This document shows positions 1 through 7,644 of a stretch of 13,748 nucleotides of DNA, piece by piece. A program made the position numbers and the translations under genes. How positions within the stretch are numbered: the stretch's first letter is position 1; each line of letters begins with the position of its first letter. The stretch spans positions 1-13,748 of the forward strand of contig JAKALC010000012.1 of assembly GCA_021813335.1 (NCBI GenBank). Direction: 5' to 3'. Under the pieces are notes generated by a model. It ran no database searches. It was given only the letters and a program-made list of their open reading frames with translations, and was not told where the DNA came from. The DNA is from a bacterium. Its GTDB lineage: Bacteria; Patescibacteriota; Minisyncoccia; Phycocordibacterales; SBAW01.

Positions 1-212
1 CCGTTGTACCAGTTGAGCGACGAGAAGCGCTCGAGAGGGACCTCGACGCGCAAGCGGTAAAACTCGCGGATGGACCCTTCCATACCGCGGCGAGGGACCG
101 CGAGCGTGAGGTCGGCCCCCGCCTCGATGAAGGCCTCGCACATCTTCGCTATCTGGATGCCGTGGGCCTTGCCGTTGGGCATCCGCGCATTGGCTACATA
201 GTAGATTTTCAT
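1..212 (-). CDS. Glycosyltransferase family 4, N-terminal fragment (cut by window edge)
   Basis: Only the first 70 codons are present; the gene continues past the left edge. The N-terminus begins MKIYYVANARMPNGKAHGIQ, a hydrophobic beta strand followed by a loop with the HGIQ motif and a helix (IAKMCEAFIEAG) and a second strand (DLTLAVPRR). This is the usual opening Rossmann fold of GT-B, GT4-type glycosyltransferases that pass a sugar from a nucleotide donor to a growing glycan at the cytoplasmic membrane face. The start is fixed by an ATGA overlap (209-212) with the stop of the preceding methyltransferase gene, so it should be translationally coupled as part of the same glycan-assembly operon. 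The donor-binding C-terminal half is not visible, so sugar specificity cannot be judged. Confidence 0.85.
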   Translation of the reverse strand, partial: MKIYYVANARMPNGKAHGIQIAKMCEAFIEAGADLTLAVPRRGMEGSIREFYRLRVEVPLERFSSLNWYN

Positions 213-859
213 CGTGCTTTTTCGAATCTCCCGACGAAGGACAGCGCGAGGAGCGACGGGAGAAGGCGCGCGAGAAGCTGCATAAGAGGGCCGATGAGAG
301 GCTTCCTTCCCCACGGAGCGTTCGCGACGAGAAGGGAGGGCTCGAGACCGGCATTGCGGCAGAGACCGAGGAGCACGCGCCGGTTGAACCAATACACGTG
401 GCCCTTGTTCGGCCGGTTGTTCTCCGGCACGCCCCCGAAGAGCGCCTGGAGGCGGGCCGGGAGCGAATTGAAGTTCGGGACGCTTATGATGATGGAGCGC
501 TTCGCGACGCGGGCCGCTTCCCGCAGGAGCTCTTCGGGGGCGTAGATATGCTCAAGCACGTCGAGCAAAGTGACGGCATCGAAGGAGCTGTCTCCGAACG
601 GGAGGGGGTCCGAGGAAAGGTCGACAACGGATGCCTCAAGGCCCTTTTCGCGGCATTTCCGCACCGCCTCATCGGAGGCGTCGATGCCGACTCCGGCAAT
701 CCCCTTTTCCTTGAGCAGGCGGAGAAAGAGTCCGTCGCCGCAGCCGACATCGAGAACCGTTTGTCCTTCGGAGAGGAGCGTGCGCGCCGCGGTATGCCGG
801 AAGACGGGCGCCTGGTCGCCCGCTCTCCATCGCTTATTTTCGAAAGCTGCGACGTTCAT
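209..859 (-). CDS. Class I SAM-dependent methyltransferase (type 11, MetW-like)
   Basis: A 216-residue protein with the class I methyltransferase fold. Motif I, the SAM-binding glycine loop, is VLDVGCGDG at about residues 35-43. The acidic residue at the end of strand 2 is D60 (GVGID), and motif II is FDAVTLLDVLEH at about 93-104. The C-terminal third is hydrophobic (about 186-209) and may touch the membrane. I chose the start at 859, not the in-frame ATG at 886, because it makes an ATGA overlap with the upstream GT4 stop (856-859) and because similar proteins begin just before the aromatic N-terminal helix. Lying between glycosyltransferases, it probably methylates a sugar or lipid-linked glycan intermediate. 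That role is inferred from position only. The next gene starts inside its stop codon. Confidence 0.88.
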   Translation of the reverse strand: MNVAAFENKRWRAGDQAPVFRHTAARTLLSEGQTVLDVGCGDGLFLRLLKEKGIAGVGIDASDEAVRKCREKGLEASVVDLSSDPLPFGDSSFDAVTLLDVLEHIYAPEELLREAARVAKRSIIISVPNFNSLPARLQALFGGVPENNRPNKGHVYWFNRRVLLGLCRNAGLEPSLLVANAPWGRKPLIGPLMQLLARLLPSLLALSFVGRFEKAR

Positions 860-1902
860 AGTTTTTTGCCAGCCGCCAAGGCACAAACGCGCTCAGCGAG
901 CTGCCGCAGGCCGTGGCGCTCCACGGCGTACGTCCTGAGCAGCATACCGCAGGCTCGCCGCTCTTCGCCAGAGAGGGCAGAGAGGCGCTTCAACTTCCCC
1001 GCGAGATTGGCAGGATCGCCCTCTCTGAAGAGAAATCGCGGATCGATCTCGCCCTCGAGGTTGCGGTTCGACACAAGGACCAAACTCTCGCACGCCATCG
1101 CCTCGAAGATCGTCTTGTCGTACATACCGCTCGAACTCGCGTTGATGAAAATATCATGCGCATTGTAGAGGCGCGGCGCTTCGGCGTTCTGAACGCCCGC
1201 GAAGAAACGGACGCGGCTTTCGAGGCCGTACGCCTGCGTGCTTTCTTTCAGAGACGCCGCGTACGAGGCGTCGGCAGGCAGCGGATCGCCATAGATGTCG
1301 GCTGTAAACTCGACGCCTTCGCTGCGGAGCGCGCGAAATGCTTCGAGCATCCGGTCGATCTTTTTCACCGGAGCGATGCGGCCGAGAGAGAGTATGGCGT
1401 TCTGCGTCCGCGCGACCGAAGGGTCCCTTTTGAACGCGTCCGTATCGATGCCGACCGGCATAAGGGCCGTTTTGCTCGTCCCCGCAGTGAACGAGTAGCG
1501 CGAGGTGCATAAAAGAACGTTCGAAAGCGCCATCGCGAGACGCGTTGCAGGAGAGCCCGCGTGATGATTGCGCCAGAAGAGGATCTTCTTTCCCATAAGG
1601 CGCCAGGGCAGGCCGCCCAAAAGGACGTACTCCTGGTTCATATGCACGAAAACCGCGTCGTAGTTCTTCCGTTCGCGGAAGAGATGCGTATAAAAAGAGG
1701 CGACGTAGGAGATGCGGGAGCGGCCGCGCTCCTTGCCAAGCGAAAGGACGCGCACGTTCCCGGGAAGGCGATGCTCTCCCTCGCGCAAACAGATGACCGT
1801 GACGGCCTCGCACTGTTTCGCGAACTCCTCGATCCAGCGATGAAAAAACCCGAGGACGTGATCGTTTCTGTCGACGACTTGAGTGATGATGAGGAGCTTC
1901 AT
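856..1902 (-). CDS. Glycosyltransferase family 4 with altered EX7E motif
   Basis: A 348-residue GT-B fold enzyme. The acceptor-side Rossmann domain is about residues 1-150 and opens MKLLIITQVV. The donor-side domain (about 165-340) begins with LSLGRIAPVKK, whose R175 and K180 match the usual pair contacting the donor phosphates. The family EX7E signature is incomplete: the second Glu is E267 in FEAMA, but the position eight residues earlier is G259 (SSSGMYDK). This looks like a subgroup with SG-x-x-DK in place of EGFG, so loss of activity should not be assumed. It starts 3 bp after the TAA of the double-glycosyltransferase gene and ends in an ATGA overlap with the methyltransferase. It is probably one step in stepwise assembly of a surface polysaccharide. 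Confidence 0.88.
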   Translation of the reverse strand: MKLLIITQVVDRNDHVLGFFHRWIEEFAKQCEAVTVICLREGEHRLPGNVRVLSLGKERGRSRISYVASFYTHLFRERKNYDAVFVHMNQEYVLLGGLPWRLMGKKILFWRNHHAGSPATRLAMALSNVLLCTSRYSFTAGTSKTALMPVGIDTDAFKRDPSVARTQNAILSLGRIAPVKKIDRMLEAFRALRSEGVEFTADIYGDPLPADASYAASLKESTQAYGLESRVRFFAGVQNAEAPRLYNAHDIFINASSSGMYDKTIFEAMACESLVLVSNRNLEGEIDPRFLFREGDPANLAGKLKRLSALSGEERRACGMLLRTYAVERHGLRQLAERVCALAAGKKL

Positions 1903-1905
1903 AGG

Positions 1906-4086
1906 TTACGGGGTGAGCGGCAGGGAGGCACGCCATTCCCGCGTCCACTCCTCCTTCGAGAGAAGTTTTAGTTTAAGCTCACCCCGTACGCCGGAGCGCA
2001 AGGTCTCGATGACGGCCTCGGCAACTCCATCCGGCGAGGCGATGCGGGCTCCGGCCTCGCGCGCGATGCCGACGTCGAGCGATACGACCGGCGTCCCCGC
2101 GGCGAGCGCTTCGACGGCCACGGCGCCGTATCCTTCATACGGCGCCGTGGCCGCAATGACGGCGTCGGCCGCCTTGTAGAGCGAAGGAATATCGTCGCGA
2201 TGGCCAAGAAAGACGACGTGATCCTGGACGCCGAGGTTTCGCGCACGTGCGGCGAGCGCTCGCCGCTCGCTCCCCTCGCCCGCAATGAAGAGCCCGACGT
2301 CGGGATATTCTTTCAGAATGGCGGGCAGTGCTGCGATAACCGCGGCGACGTTCTTTTCTCTTTCAAGCCGCGCCACGGTGAGAAGCCGCTTCGAGAACCG
2401 CAAATATTCGCGCTCAAGCTCCGCGCGCGGCACCGCGCGCAACGCGTCCGCGTCGATATAGATCGGCAGCACAGTGACCGGCGCGCGAAGCTTGAGAGGC
2501 ACGAGAGAGTTTTTGATGCGCTCCGACACGACGCGGATGCTGTCCGCGCGGGAGAGCAGGAAACGCGCCAGCCGGGTGCGGACGCGAGCGCCGAGCGAGC
2601 GGGAAGCGTAGGCCTCCGAAAACAGGTCGGTATGCAGCTGGAGCTGGAGCTTCGCTCCGCTTTTCCGCGCAGCGAGCCACCCCACGAGGCCGAGAAAAAG
2701 CGGGTCTTGGGCCGTTACGACAGCGAACCGCTTTCCGCGCGAGGTGCGGCACATCGAGAGAGCCGCGAAAAACTTCGGCCCGCGGAACCCCCGTACGATG
2801 CCGTGCTTTCCGAGCGGAGTGCTGGCTCGGCGCGGCGCGCGAACGACGACCTCGAGCCAGCGCACCTTCTCGGCCTGGAGTCTGAGGCGCTTTCCCGTGC
2901 CGCTGTAGGGATCGAGAGCGTGGGCGTCTCCCGAGATCATAAAAACGTTGGGGAGCTTCTCATCGCGAAGGGAGCCGGCAATGCCGAGCGCTCGATAGGT
3001 CCCTTCGAACTCGCGCTCGCTTGAGAACGCTTCGGCCGTCCGGCGCGCCTCGCGCGCGAGGCGCGCCGCGAGCTCCGCGTCGCGAAGTACGGTCTTCATC
3101 GCTTGAGCGAGCGCCTCTACGTCATTGACCGGAACGACAAGCGCGTTCTCGCCGTCGCGTACGATCTCGCGGTTGCCGCCGGAGGCGGTCGTCACGACCG
3201 GCACGCCCGCCATAAAAGCTTCGAGAAGCTGGTGGGAAAATCCTTCGTAGCCGGTGTTGAGCGCGAAGACGTCGGAGGCGGCGAGCATAAGCGCGAGGTC
3301 TTTGCGCGGCACCGCATCCAAGAAAACGGTATGAGCGGATTTTTCTACGGCGTGTTTTTCGAGCGCCGAGAAGAGCGGGCCGCTTCCCGCGATATGGAGC
3401 CGCGCCTCGGGAACCTCCCTCGCGAGCTCCGCGGCGGCATCGATGAGCGGTCCGAATCCTTTCCAGGGCACGAGCCGCCCCGCGGAGAGGATTACTTTCT
3501 CGTCTTTCGGCCACTTGAGCCTGCGCCGCGCCTCATCGCGGGAGACGAGGGGGGCCGCCTCGACGCTGCTCGGAACAACATCGATGGTATCTGGCGCAAC
3601 ACCCCAGGTCTGTACGATTCCTGCGAGATAGTCGCTTTGGACGAGCACGCGTCGTGCCGCGCGCGCGACAAGGCGCTCAATGTACAGAAGGGCTCGGACC
3701 TCGAGCGAGGGCACCGTGCGGCGAGAGGCGACGAATTCATCGAGTGACGCGGTAATGCCGAAGCGCTGCACGCCCTGTTCCCACGCGTAATCTCCGCCGA
3801 TGCGCACGAAGAAATGCGCGCCGCGCAGACGCGCGGCGAAAAGCGCCGGCAGACCGACGCTTACCGGGTCGAGGGCGAGAACGATGCCCCCTCGCGAGGC
3901 GCTTCGTAAAACGCGGAAGAAATAGGCGATATGGCGGAGACCCTTCGGAAAGCGCCGGGGGGACCCGAACGCGACGACCGAGGGGCGTATGCCGCGACTT
4001 ACGAGCCCCTTCTCGAAGGACGCCGCGAAGGTCGCGGGTCCTCCGATGTCGGGCGGGTAGAGCGGGGTGGCGATAACAAGCTTCAT
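1906..4086 (-). CDS. Tandem double glycosyltransferase (two complete GT4 modules)
   Basis: A 726-residue protein made of two full GT-B glycosyltransferases in one frame. Module 1 covers about residues 1-372: opening MKLVIATPLYPPDIGGPATF, donor-site SAGRLVPWKG near 201-210, and an intact EX7E at E281/E289 in EGFSHQLLEAF. Module 2 covers about 380-726: opening VFMISGDAHALDPYSGTGKR, TVARLEREKN near 570-579, and an intact EX7E at E651/E659 in EGYGAVAVEAL. Both modules keep catalytic signatures, so the protein may add two sugars in succession. The start at 4086 is set by an ATGA overlap with the previous GT4; the in-frame ATG further upstream (4149) lies within that gene. The linker is short (about residues 370-380), and the internal Met383 could mark the start of a once-separate gene. 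It ends in TAA, 3 bp before the next glycosyltransferase. Confidence 0.9.
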   Translation of the reverse strand: MKLVIATPLYPPDIGGPATFAASFEKGLVSRGIRPSVVAFGSPRRFPKGLRHIAYFFRVLRSASRGGIVLALDPVSVGLPALFAARLRGAHFFVRIGGDYAWEQGVQRFGITASLDEFVASRRTVPSLEVRALLYIERLVARAARRVLVQSDYLAGIVQTWGVAPDTIDVVPSSVEAAPLVSRDEARRRLKWPKDEKVILSAGRLVPWKGFGPLIDAAAELAREVPEARLHIAGSGPLFSALEKHAVEKSAHTVFLDAVPRKDLALMLAASDVFALNTGYEGFSHQLLEAFMAGVPVVTTASGGNREIVRDGENALVVPVNDVEALAQAMKTVLRDAELAARLAREARRTAEAFSSEREFEGTYRALGIAGSLRDEKLPNVFMISGDAHALDPYSGTGKRLRLQAEKVRWLEVVVRAPRRASTPLGKHGIVRGFRGPKFFAALSMCRTSRGKRFAVVTAQDPLFLGLVGWLAARKSGAKLQLQLHTDLFSEAYASRSLGARVRTRLARFLLSRADSIRVVSERIKNSLVPLKLRAPVTVLPIYIDADALRAVPRAELEREYLRFSKRLLTVARLEREKNVAAVIAALPAILKEYPDVGLFIAGEGSERRALAARARNLGVQDHVVFLGHRDDIPSLYKAADAVIAATAPYEGYGAVAVEALAAGTPVVSLDVGIAREAGARIASPDGVAEAVIETLRSGVRGELKLKLLSKEEWTREWRASLPLTP

Positions 4087-5309
4087 ACGTGGTTTTTGAG
4101 AGCGCGCCCGAATACCTTTTCCCGCATATCGCGCGCGATGATATTCCAATCATACTTCTTAAAAACAAGGTCCCGGGCGTTTCTTACGGCTTCCTCCACC
4201 TCGCCGGGATTCGATATGATGCGCTCGACCGCTCGAGCTATCTGCTCGGGAGAATCGCGATCGACCGCGAAACCGGTCGGTGCCGCGCCAGGATCGCGCC
4301 GCGCGTCGAAGAGGAAATCGGCGATACCCCCCTCCTGCGTCGCGATGACCGGCAGCCCCGCCGCCATCGCTTCGATGAACGAATTACCCATCCCCTCCGA
4401 GCGCGACGGCCTGATGAAGATGTCAGAGATGCCGAGGTACGACGGGAGCTCGGCCTGGGCGATCTGTCCCAGGAAATGCGCGCGCTTCTCAACGCCGAGC
4501 TTCTTCGCGAGCGCGCGCAGCTTATCTTCATCGGGGCCGATGCCCAGGATGAGAAAGTGCACGCTTTCGGGAAGAAGCGGGAGCGCCGATAGGACATCAT
4601 CGACCGCGTTCTTTCGCACCAGGCGCGATGTCGTGATGAGATAGATATCGCCTTCCTTCTTGCCAAGCGAACGGCGGAGCGAAGCGAGGACGTCCGGAGA
4701 TACGCCCCGGGCAAAGTACTGCGTGTCGACGGCATTCGGTATCACTTCGAGCGGACCCGAGAAGCCTCGCCGGCGGGCCCACTTCCCCAAGAACGTCGAT
4801 TCCGCATCGACAATGTCAGCCGTCGTGAACGCGCGGGAAAAGAGCGGCCACAGCGGCCGCATCAGCTTTTCGATGTACTCCGGCGGGTCGCCTTCTTGCA
4901 GCGTCAGGATGTACGGCACGTCAGGATGCGACAACTTGAAGAGCGCCGCCGGGACGCCGCTCGAGTGCGCCATCATAGCCCATATCGCATCGTACTGTTC
5001 CGTCCGATGGAGCGACGACGCCTTGAGCGCCGCCGTGAATTGAAACAGCAGTTTGTTGTAATGGAGCGGGAATTTTTTGAGATCGGCCATCGACGGATGG
5101 GGACGCGAAAAGCCGATGCGGTGGACGAGCACGTTTCCTTCGCGCGACACGCGGGGCAGAGCCGAGTCGTAGCGGAGCGTCACCATATGGAACTCAAGGT
5201 CGCTTTGCGGGATCCGATCGGTGATCTCTTTGATGGCCACTTCGGCTCCGCCGATGAAGTTCGGATAGTACGAGAGCGACAGAATGAGGATCTTTTTTGC
5301 CGGAGTCAT
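4083..5309 (-). CDS. Glycosyltransferase family 4
   Basis: A 408-residue GT4 enzyme of normal length. The N-terminal acceptor domain begins MTPAKKILILSLSYYPNFIG and continues with the GGAEVAIKE helix typical of this family. The donor domain carries TTSRLVRKN (R229, K233), a LGIGPDEDKL strand-turn near 255-264, and a complete EX7E motif at E305/E313 (EGMGNSFIEAMAAGLP). No membrane segment is seen, so it should act on the cytoplasmic face with a lipid-linked acceptor. The start at 5309 makes an ATGA overlap with the stop of the epimerase-half-GT gene. The long upstream in-frame extension (to 5642) is an out-of-frame shadow of that gene and lacks family similarity. Its N-terminal domain resembles the C-terminal half-domain encoded by the preceding gene. 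Confidence 0.9.
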   Translation of the reverse strand: MTPAKKILILSLSYYPNFIGGAEVAIKEITDRIPQSDLEFHMVTLRYDSALPRVSREGNVLVHRIGFSRPHPSMADLKKFPLHYNKLLFQFTAALKASSLHRTEQYDAIWAMMAHSSGVPAALFKLSHPDVPYILTLQEGDPPEYIEKLMRPLWPLFSRAFTTADIVDAESTFLGKWARRRGFSGPLEVIPNAVDTQYFARGVSPDVLASLRRSLGKKEGDIYLITTSRLVRKNAVDDVLSALPLLPESVHFLILGIGPDEDKLRALAKKLGVEKRAHFLGQIAQAELPSYLGISDIFIRPSRSEGMGNSFIEAMAAGLPVIATQEGGIADFLFDARRDPGAAPTGFAVDRDSPEQIARAVERIISNPGEVEEAVRNARDLVFKKYDWNIIARDMREKVFGRALKNHV

Positions 5310-6784
5310 TGCCGTAAGCGCGCAGTTACGTACCCCTGATAAGCGAAGCGTATCTGACCCATAAGCGCGCTGCCCGCGCCATACGCGGAGCGTCCCGCCC
5401 GCGCACGGGAGAGCATCCGCGAAAGATCCTCGGTCTGCGCCTCGGTCGAGGCGTACGCCTGATCGGCCCTCCGCACGATAAAGCGCAGAATGGATCGTTT
5501 GAGGCGCGGCATAGCATCGATGCGCTGATCGGCAAGCGTCACAAGAAGCGGCAGTTTCTCTGTGCGCCTCACGAGAAGCGCCGCGAGCGCCGCATAGCTC
5601 GCCATAAGCGACCACGCGAAGAGGTAGCGGTGCTCGGCGCACAGCTTCCTGCCGACGCGATATCCGAGGAGCGGCAAGAGGTATTTGTCGATCCGCCGCC
5701 CGCGGCCGACACGGTGGATGGTACCGTTTGGAGCGGAACAGGCGGCGCCGCGGGCGGCGGGAAGAAGCGCCGCAGCGATGATGTCGAAATGGACGTCCGG
5801 CATAGCCCGCATCAAGTCGCAGAGCGCTTCTTCGGCAGGACCGGCGACGGGGTGGAAAGACGTCGAGAAGACGAGGATGCGTTTCCCCGCAGGCGTACGC
5901 GCCGCGGCAGCCGAAGCGATGAACTCGCGGATATGGTCGGGGAGCTTCATCCGCGCGCGCCAGCCGAGCGCCTGGGTTTTCGCCGTGTCGATCGAGGATT
6001 CCTGCCGGTTGCCTTTGCGCTCGGGCAGCATCATAACCTCTGAGCCGAACATATGCGCCACGTCGAGAACGGAGTACGGGTCAGGGCTCCCGATGCCGTA
6101 TTCGTCCCCCTCGCCTTCCCATCCCACGCGGATGAGTCCGTCGACAATATCGGAAACGTGGGTGAAGTTGCGCCGCTGCGTGCCCGGCGAGACCACCGTG
6201 AGAGGCTCGCCCTTTTGATATTGTTCCTTAAAGATGGCGATGAGGGTTCCGAACGAGTCCGAGCGCTCCCGCGGACCATACACATTATAGAAATACGTTA
6301 TCGCGTACGGGAGGCCGAACCAGACACCGTAATTCCGCACCAGTTCGGTATTGCTCGCTTTCGACCATGCGTACGGGCTCTGGTCGCGCCCGAGGCCGCC
6401 GTCGCCGAATTTCGTCGACGAGCCGGCGTACACGATCTTGCAGTTTCTGGCGCGGCAGAACTCGAGGACGGCGAGCGTCCCCACTTTATTGAGATCCCAG
6501 ACGAGCGCCGCGTCCTCGAAGCTCTTTTCAACCCGCGAATACTCGCCGAGGTGGTAGACGAGGTCGATCTGCTCCGGGATATGCCGCTCGATGTCCTTAG
6601 TATGCCCCTCTCGATACTCGACGCCTGCGACGTGGTTCTCTCGCGAGCCCGTGAAGTAGTTGTCAAGCGAGATGACCCGGTGCCCCTCTGCGGCCAAGTC
6701 CTCGCAGAGGTGCGAGCCAATGAATCCGGCGCCGCCGGTGACGAGGATCGTTTTTCGGCCTGCCGCTTGTTCGGATCGAGTCAT
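5306..6784 (-). CDS. NAD-dependent sugar epimerase/dehydratase fused to a half glycosyltransferase
   Basis: A 492-residue fusion. Residues about 10-290 are an extended short-chain dehydrogenase of the UDP-glucose 4-epimerase / dTDP-glucose dehydratase type. The NAD-binding TGGAGFIG is at 16-23, D41 ends strand 2 (SLDNYFTGS), Ser/Thr lie at 122-124 (GSSTKFG), and the catalytic Y138-x3-K142 is in SPYAWSKAS. Residues about 300-492 are a GT-B acceptor-side domain (KRILVFSTSFHPVAGPAEEA) that stops where a glycosyltransferase would normally enter its donor domain, so it has no EX7E site. It probably makes a nucleotide sugar by C4 epimerisation or oxidation; the half-GT may hand product to, or pair with, the following glycosyltransferase. 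The start at 6784 is the ATG nearest the Rossmann motif. In-frame ATGs at 6847 and 6913 remain possible. No Shine-Dalgarno is seen. Confidence 0.87.
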   Translation of the reverse strand: MTRSEQAAGRKTILVTGGAGFIGSHLCEDLAAEGHRVISLDNYFTGSRENHVAGVEYREGHTKDIERHIPEQIDLVYHLGEYSRVEKSFEDAALVWDLNKVGTLAVLEFCRARNCKIVYAGSSTKFGDGGLGRDQSPYAWSKASNTELVRNYGVWFGLPYAITYFYNVYGPRERSDSFGTLIAIFKEQYQKGEPLTVVSPGTQRRNFTHVSDIVDGLIRVGWEGEGDEYGIGSPDPYSVLDVAHMFGSEVMMLPERKGNRQESSIDTAKTQALGWRARMKLPDHIREFIASAAAARTPAGKRILVFSTSFHPVAGPAEEALCDLMRAMPDVHFDIIAAALLPAARGAACSAPNGTIHRVGRGRRIDKYLLPLLGYRVGRKLCAEHRYLFAWSLMASYAALAALLVRRTEKLPLLVTLADQRIDAMPRLKRSILRFIVRRADQAYASTEAQTEDLSRMLSRARAGRSAYGAGSALMGQIRFAYQGYVTARLRQ

Positions 6785-6821
6785 AGGGTAAGGTAAAGCC
6801 TTGTCGTACAGCACGAAAGCC

Positions 6822-6838
6822 GGGATACCACGTATCCC
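6822..6838 (-). promoter_or_regulatory. Hairpin in the leader of the epimerase gene
   Basis: A perfect inverted repeat, GGGATAC-3 nt-GTATCCC, with a 7-bp stem and a tight loop. It lies in the 92-bp gap between the phosphomannomutase-like gene and the epimerase gene. No T-run follows on either strand, so it is not a rho-independent terminator. It could protect a 5' end or a processing site in the mRNA. Confidence 0.5.
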
Positions 6839-6842
6839 TTCT

Positions 6843-6848
6843 ATCATA
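6843..6848 (-). promoter_or_regulatory. Possible internal -10 box before the assembly gene block
   Basis: TATGAT on the minus strand, in the only sizeable gap of the large operon. Transcription from it would begin about at the 5' base of the GGGATAC hairpin. I see no convincing -35 box at 16-18 bp. The match is to the -10 consensus only, so this is tentative. It would let the glycosyltransferase block be expressed separately from the ATPase/sugar-activation genes. Confidence 0.3.
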
Positions 6849-6876
6849 ACCGAAATCGCCGTCCTGTGGTTTCTCC

Positions 6877-7644
6877 CTAGGATTCGAGTACCCCGCGCAC
6901 AACCCGCTCGCAATCGGCGGGATCCCGGACCGCTTTCGTGTCGATGACGCCGACGACCGTTTCGTCGTTCCCGCCCGGCTCAAGCCGGTCGCCCAAATAC
7001 ACGCACTCCTCCTCCTTCCACCCGAACCGCGGAAGCGCGATAAAGTCGGCGATATTGCGTCCCTTGTTGAATCCTTTCGCGAAAAAGTCGAAGGTGGTCG
7101 TGCCGCCGATCCGAACGTCAACGTCCTGGCTCACGAACGGATATTTTTGGAGAAGCGCCTTCCGCTTCGACATATCGGGATCGACGGTCTCTTTTTCTCC
7201 GACCGGCGCGTTGTGGCCGTAGATGGAAAACGAGACCTGCGAGCCGCGATCCTGCACGAGATCGCCTTCGTCCGGCACGTCGAAGCGTTCCGCCGCGCGG
7301 ACGCGGGCGACGTAGCCGAGAATCTCCCGCTTTTGTTCCTCCCTGAGCGGCCGCTCCCACACGACGGAGCCTTGGGCGTCGTAGGCCATATTTCCGCTCT
7401 GGGCGAGCGCGCTAAAATCGCAGTCTGCCTCGCTCCACAGGCATGGGATGCTCTGCTTGATGTAGTGCAGGTCGGAGCCGGTGACGACCGTGACCGTGCG
7501 CCCGCTTCGCCGGAGGGCCTGCAGGAGCTCCCGCATCGACGGCTCGACCGGCGTATGGGAGCGGGCGAGCGTCCCGTCGACGTCGAAGAAAAAATGGCGT
7601 TTTGCCGCTAGGTTGGGTTCAGTTCCGCCCGTAGTCATCTTCAT
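6877..7644 (-). CDS. HAD-family phosphomannomutase-like protein
   Basis: A 255-residue HAD superfamily protein resembling the eukaryotic-type phosphomannomutases (HAD-IIB). Motif I is FDVDGT with nucleophile D21 and acid/base D23. Motif II is VVTGSD (54-58). The cap region has QVSFSIYGHN near 136-145, at the place of the NVSPIGR substrate loop of PMM. Motif III is TFDFFAKGFNKG with K194, and motif IV is LGDRLEPGGND (217-227), very like the PMM motif with its PGGND. It likely interconverts mannose-6-phosphate and mannose-1-phosphate; a phosphatase of the same fold is the main alternative. A GAAGGA Shine-Dalgarno at 7656-7661 favours the start at 7644 over the ATG at 7638. The gene overlaps the upstream isomerase-nucleotidyltransferase gene by 26 nt. 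Confidence 0.82.
   Translation of the reverse strand: MKMTTGGTEPNLAAKRHFFFDVDGTLARSHTPVEPSMRELLQALRRSGRTVTVVTGSDLHYIKQSIPCLWSEADCDFSALAQSGNMAYDAQGSVVWERPLREEQKREILGYVARVRAAERFDVPDEGDLVQDRGSQVSFSIYGHNAPVGEKETVDPDMSKRKALLQKYPFVSQDVDVRIGGTTTFDFFAKGFNKGRNIADFIALPRFGWKEEECVYLGDRLEPGGNDETVVGVIDTKAVRDPADCERVVRGVLES

Noticed and set aside
5307..5642. N-terminal extension of the GT4 gene up to an ATG at 5642
   Set aside because: The extra 111 codons lie out of frame inside the epimerase-half-GT gene and show no family similarity. The ATGA start at 5309 gives a normal GT4 N-terminus.
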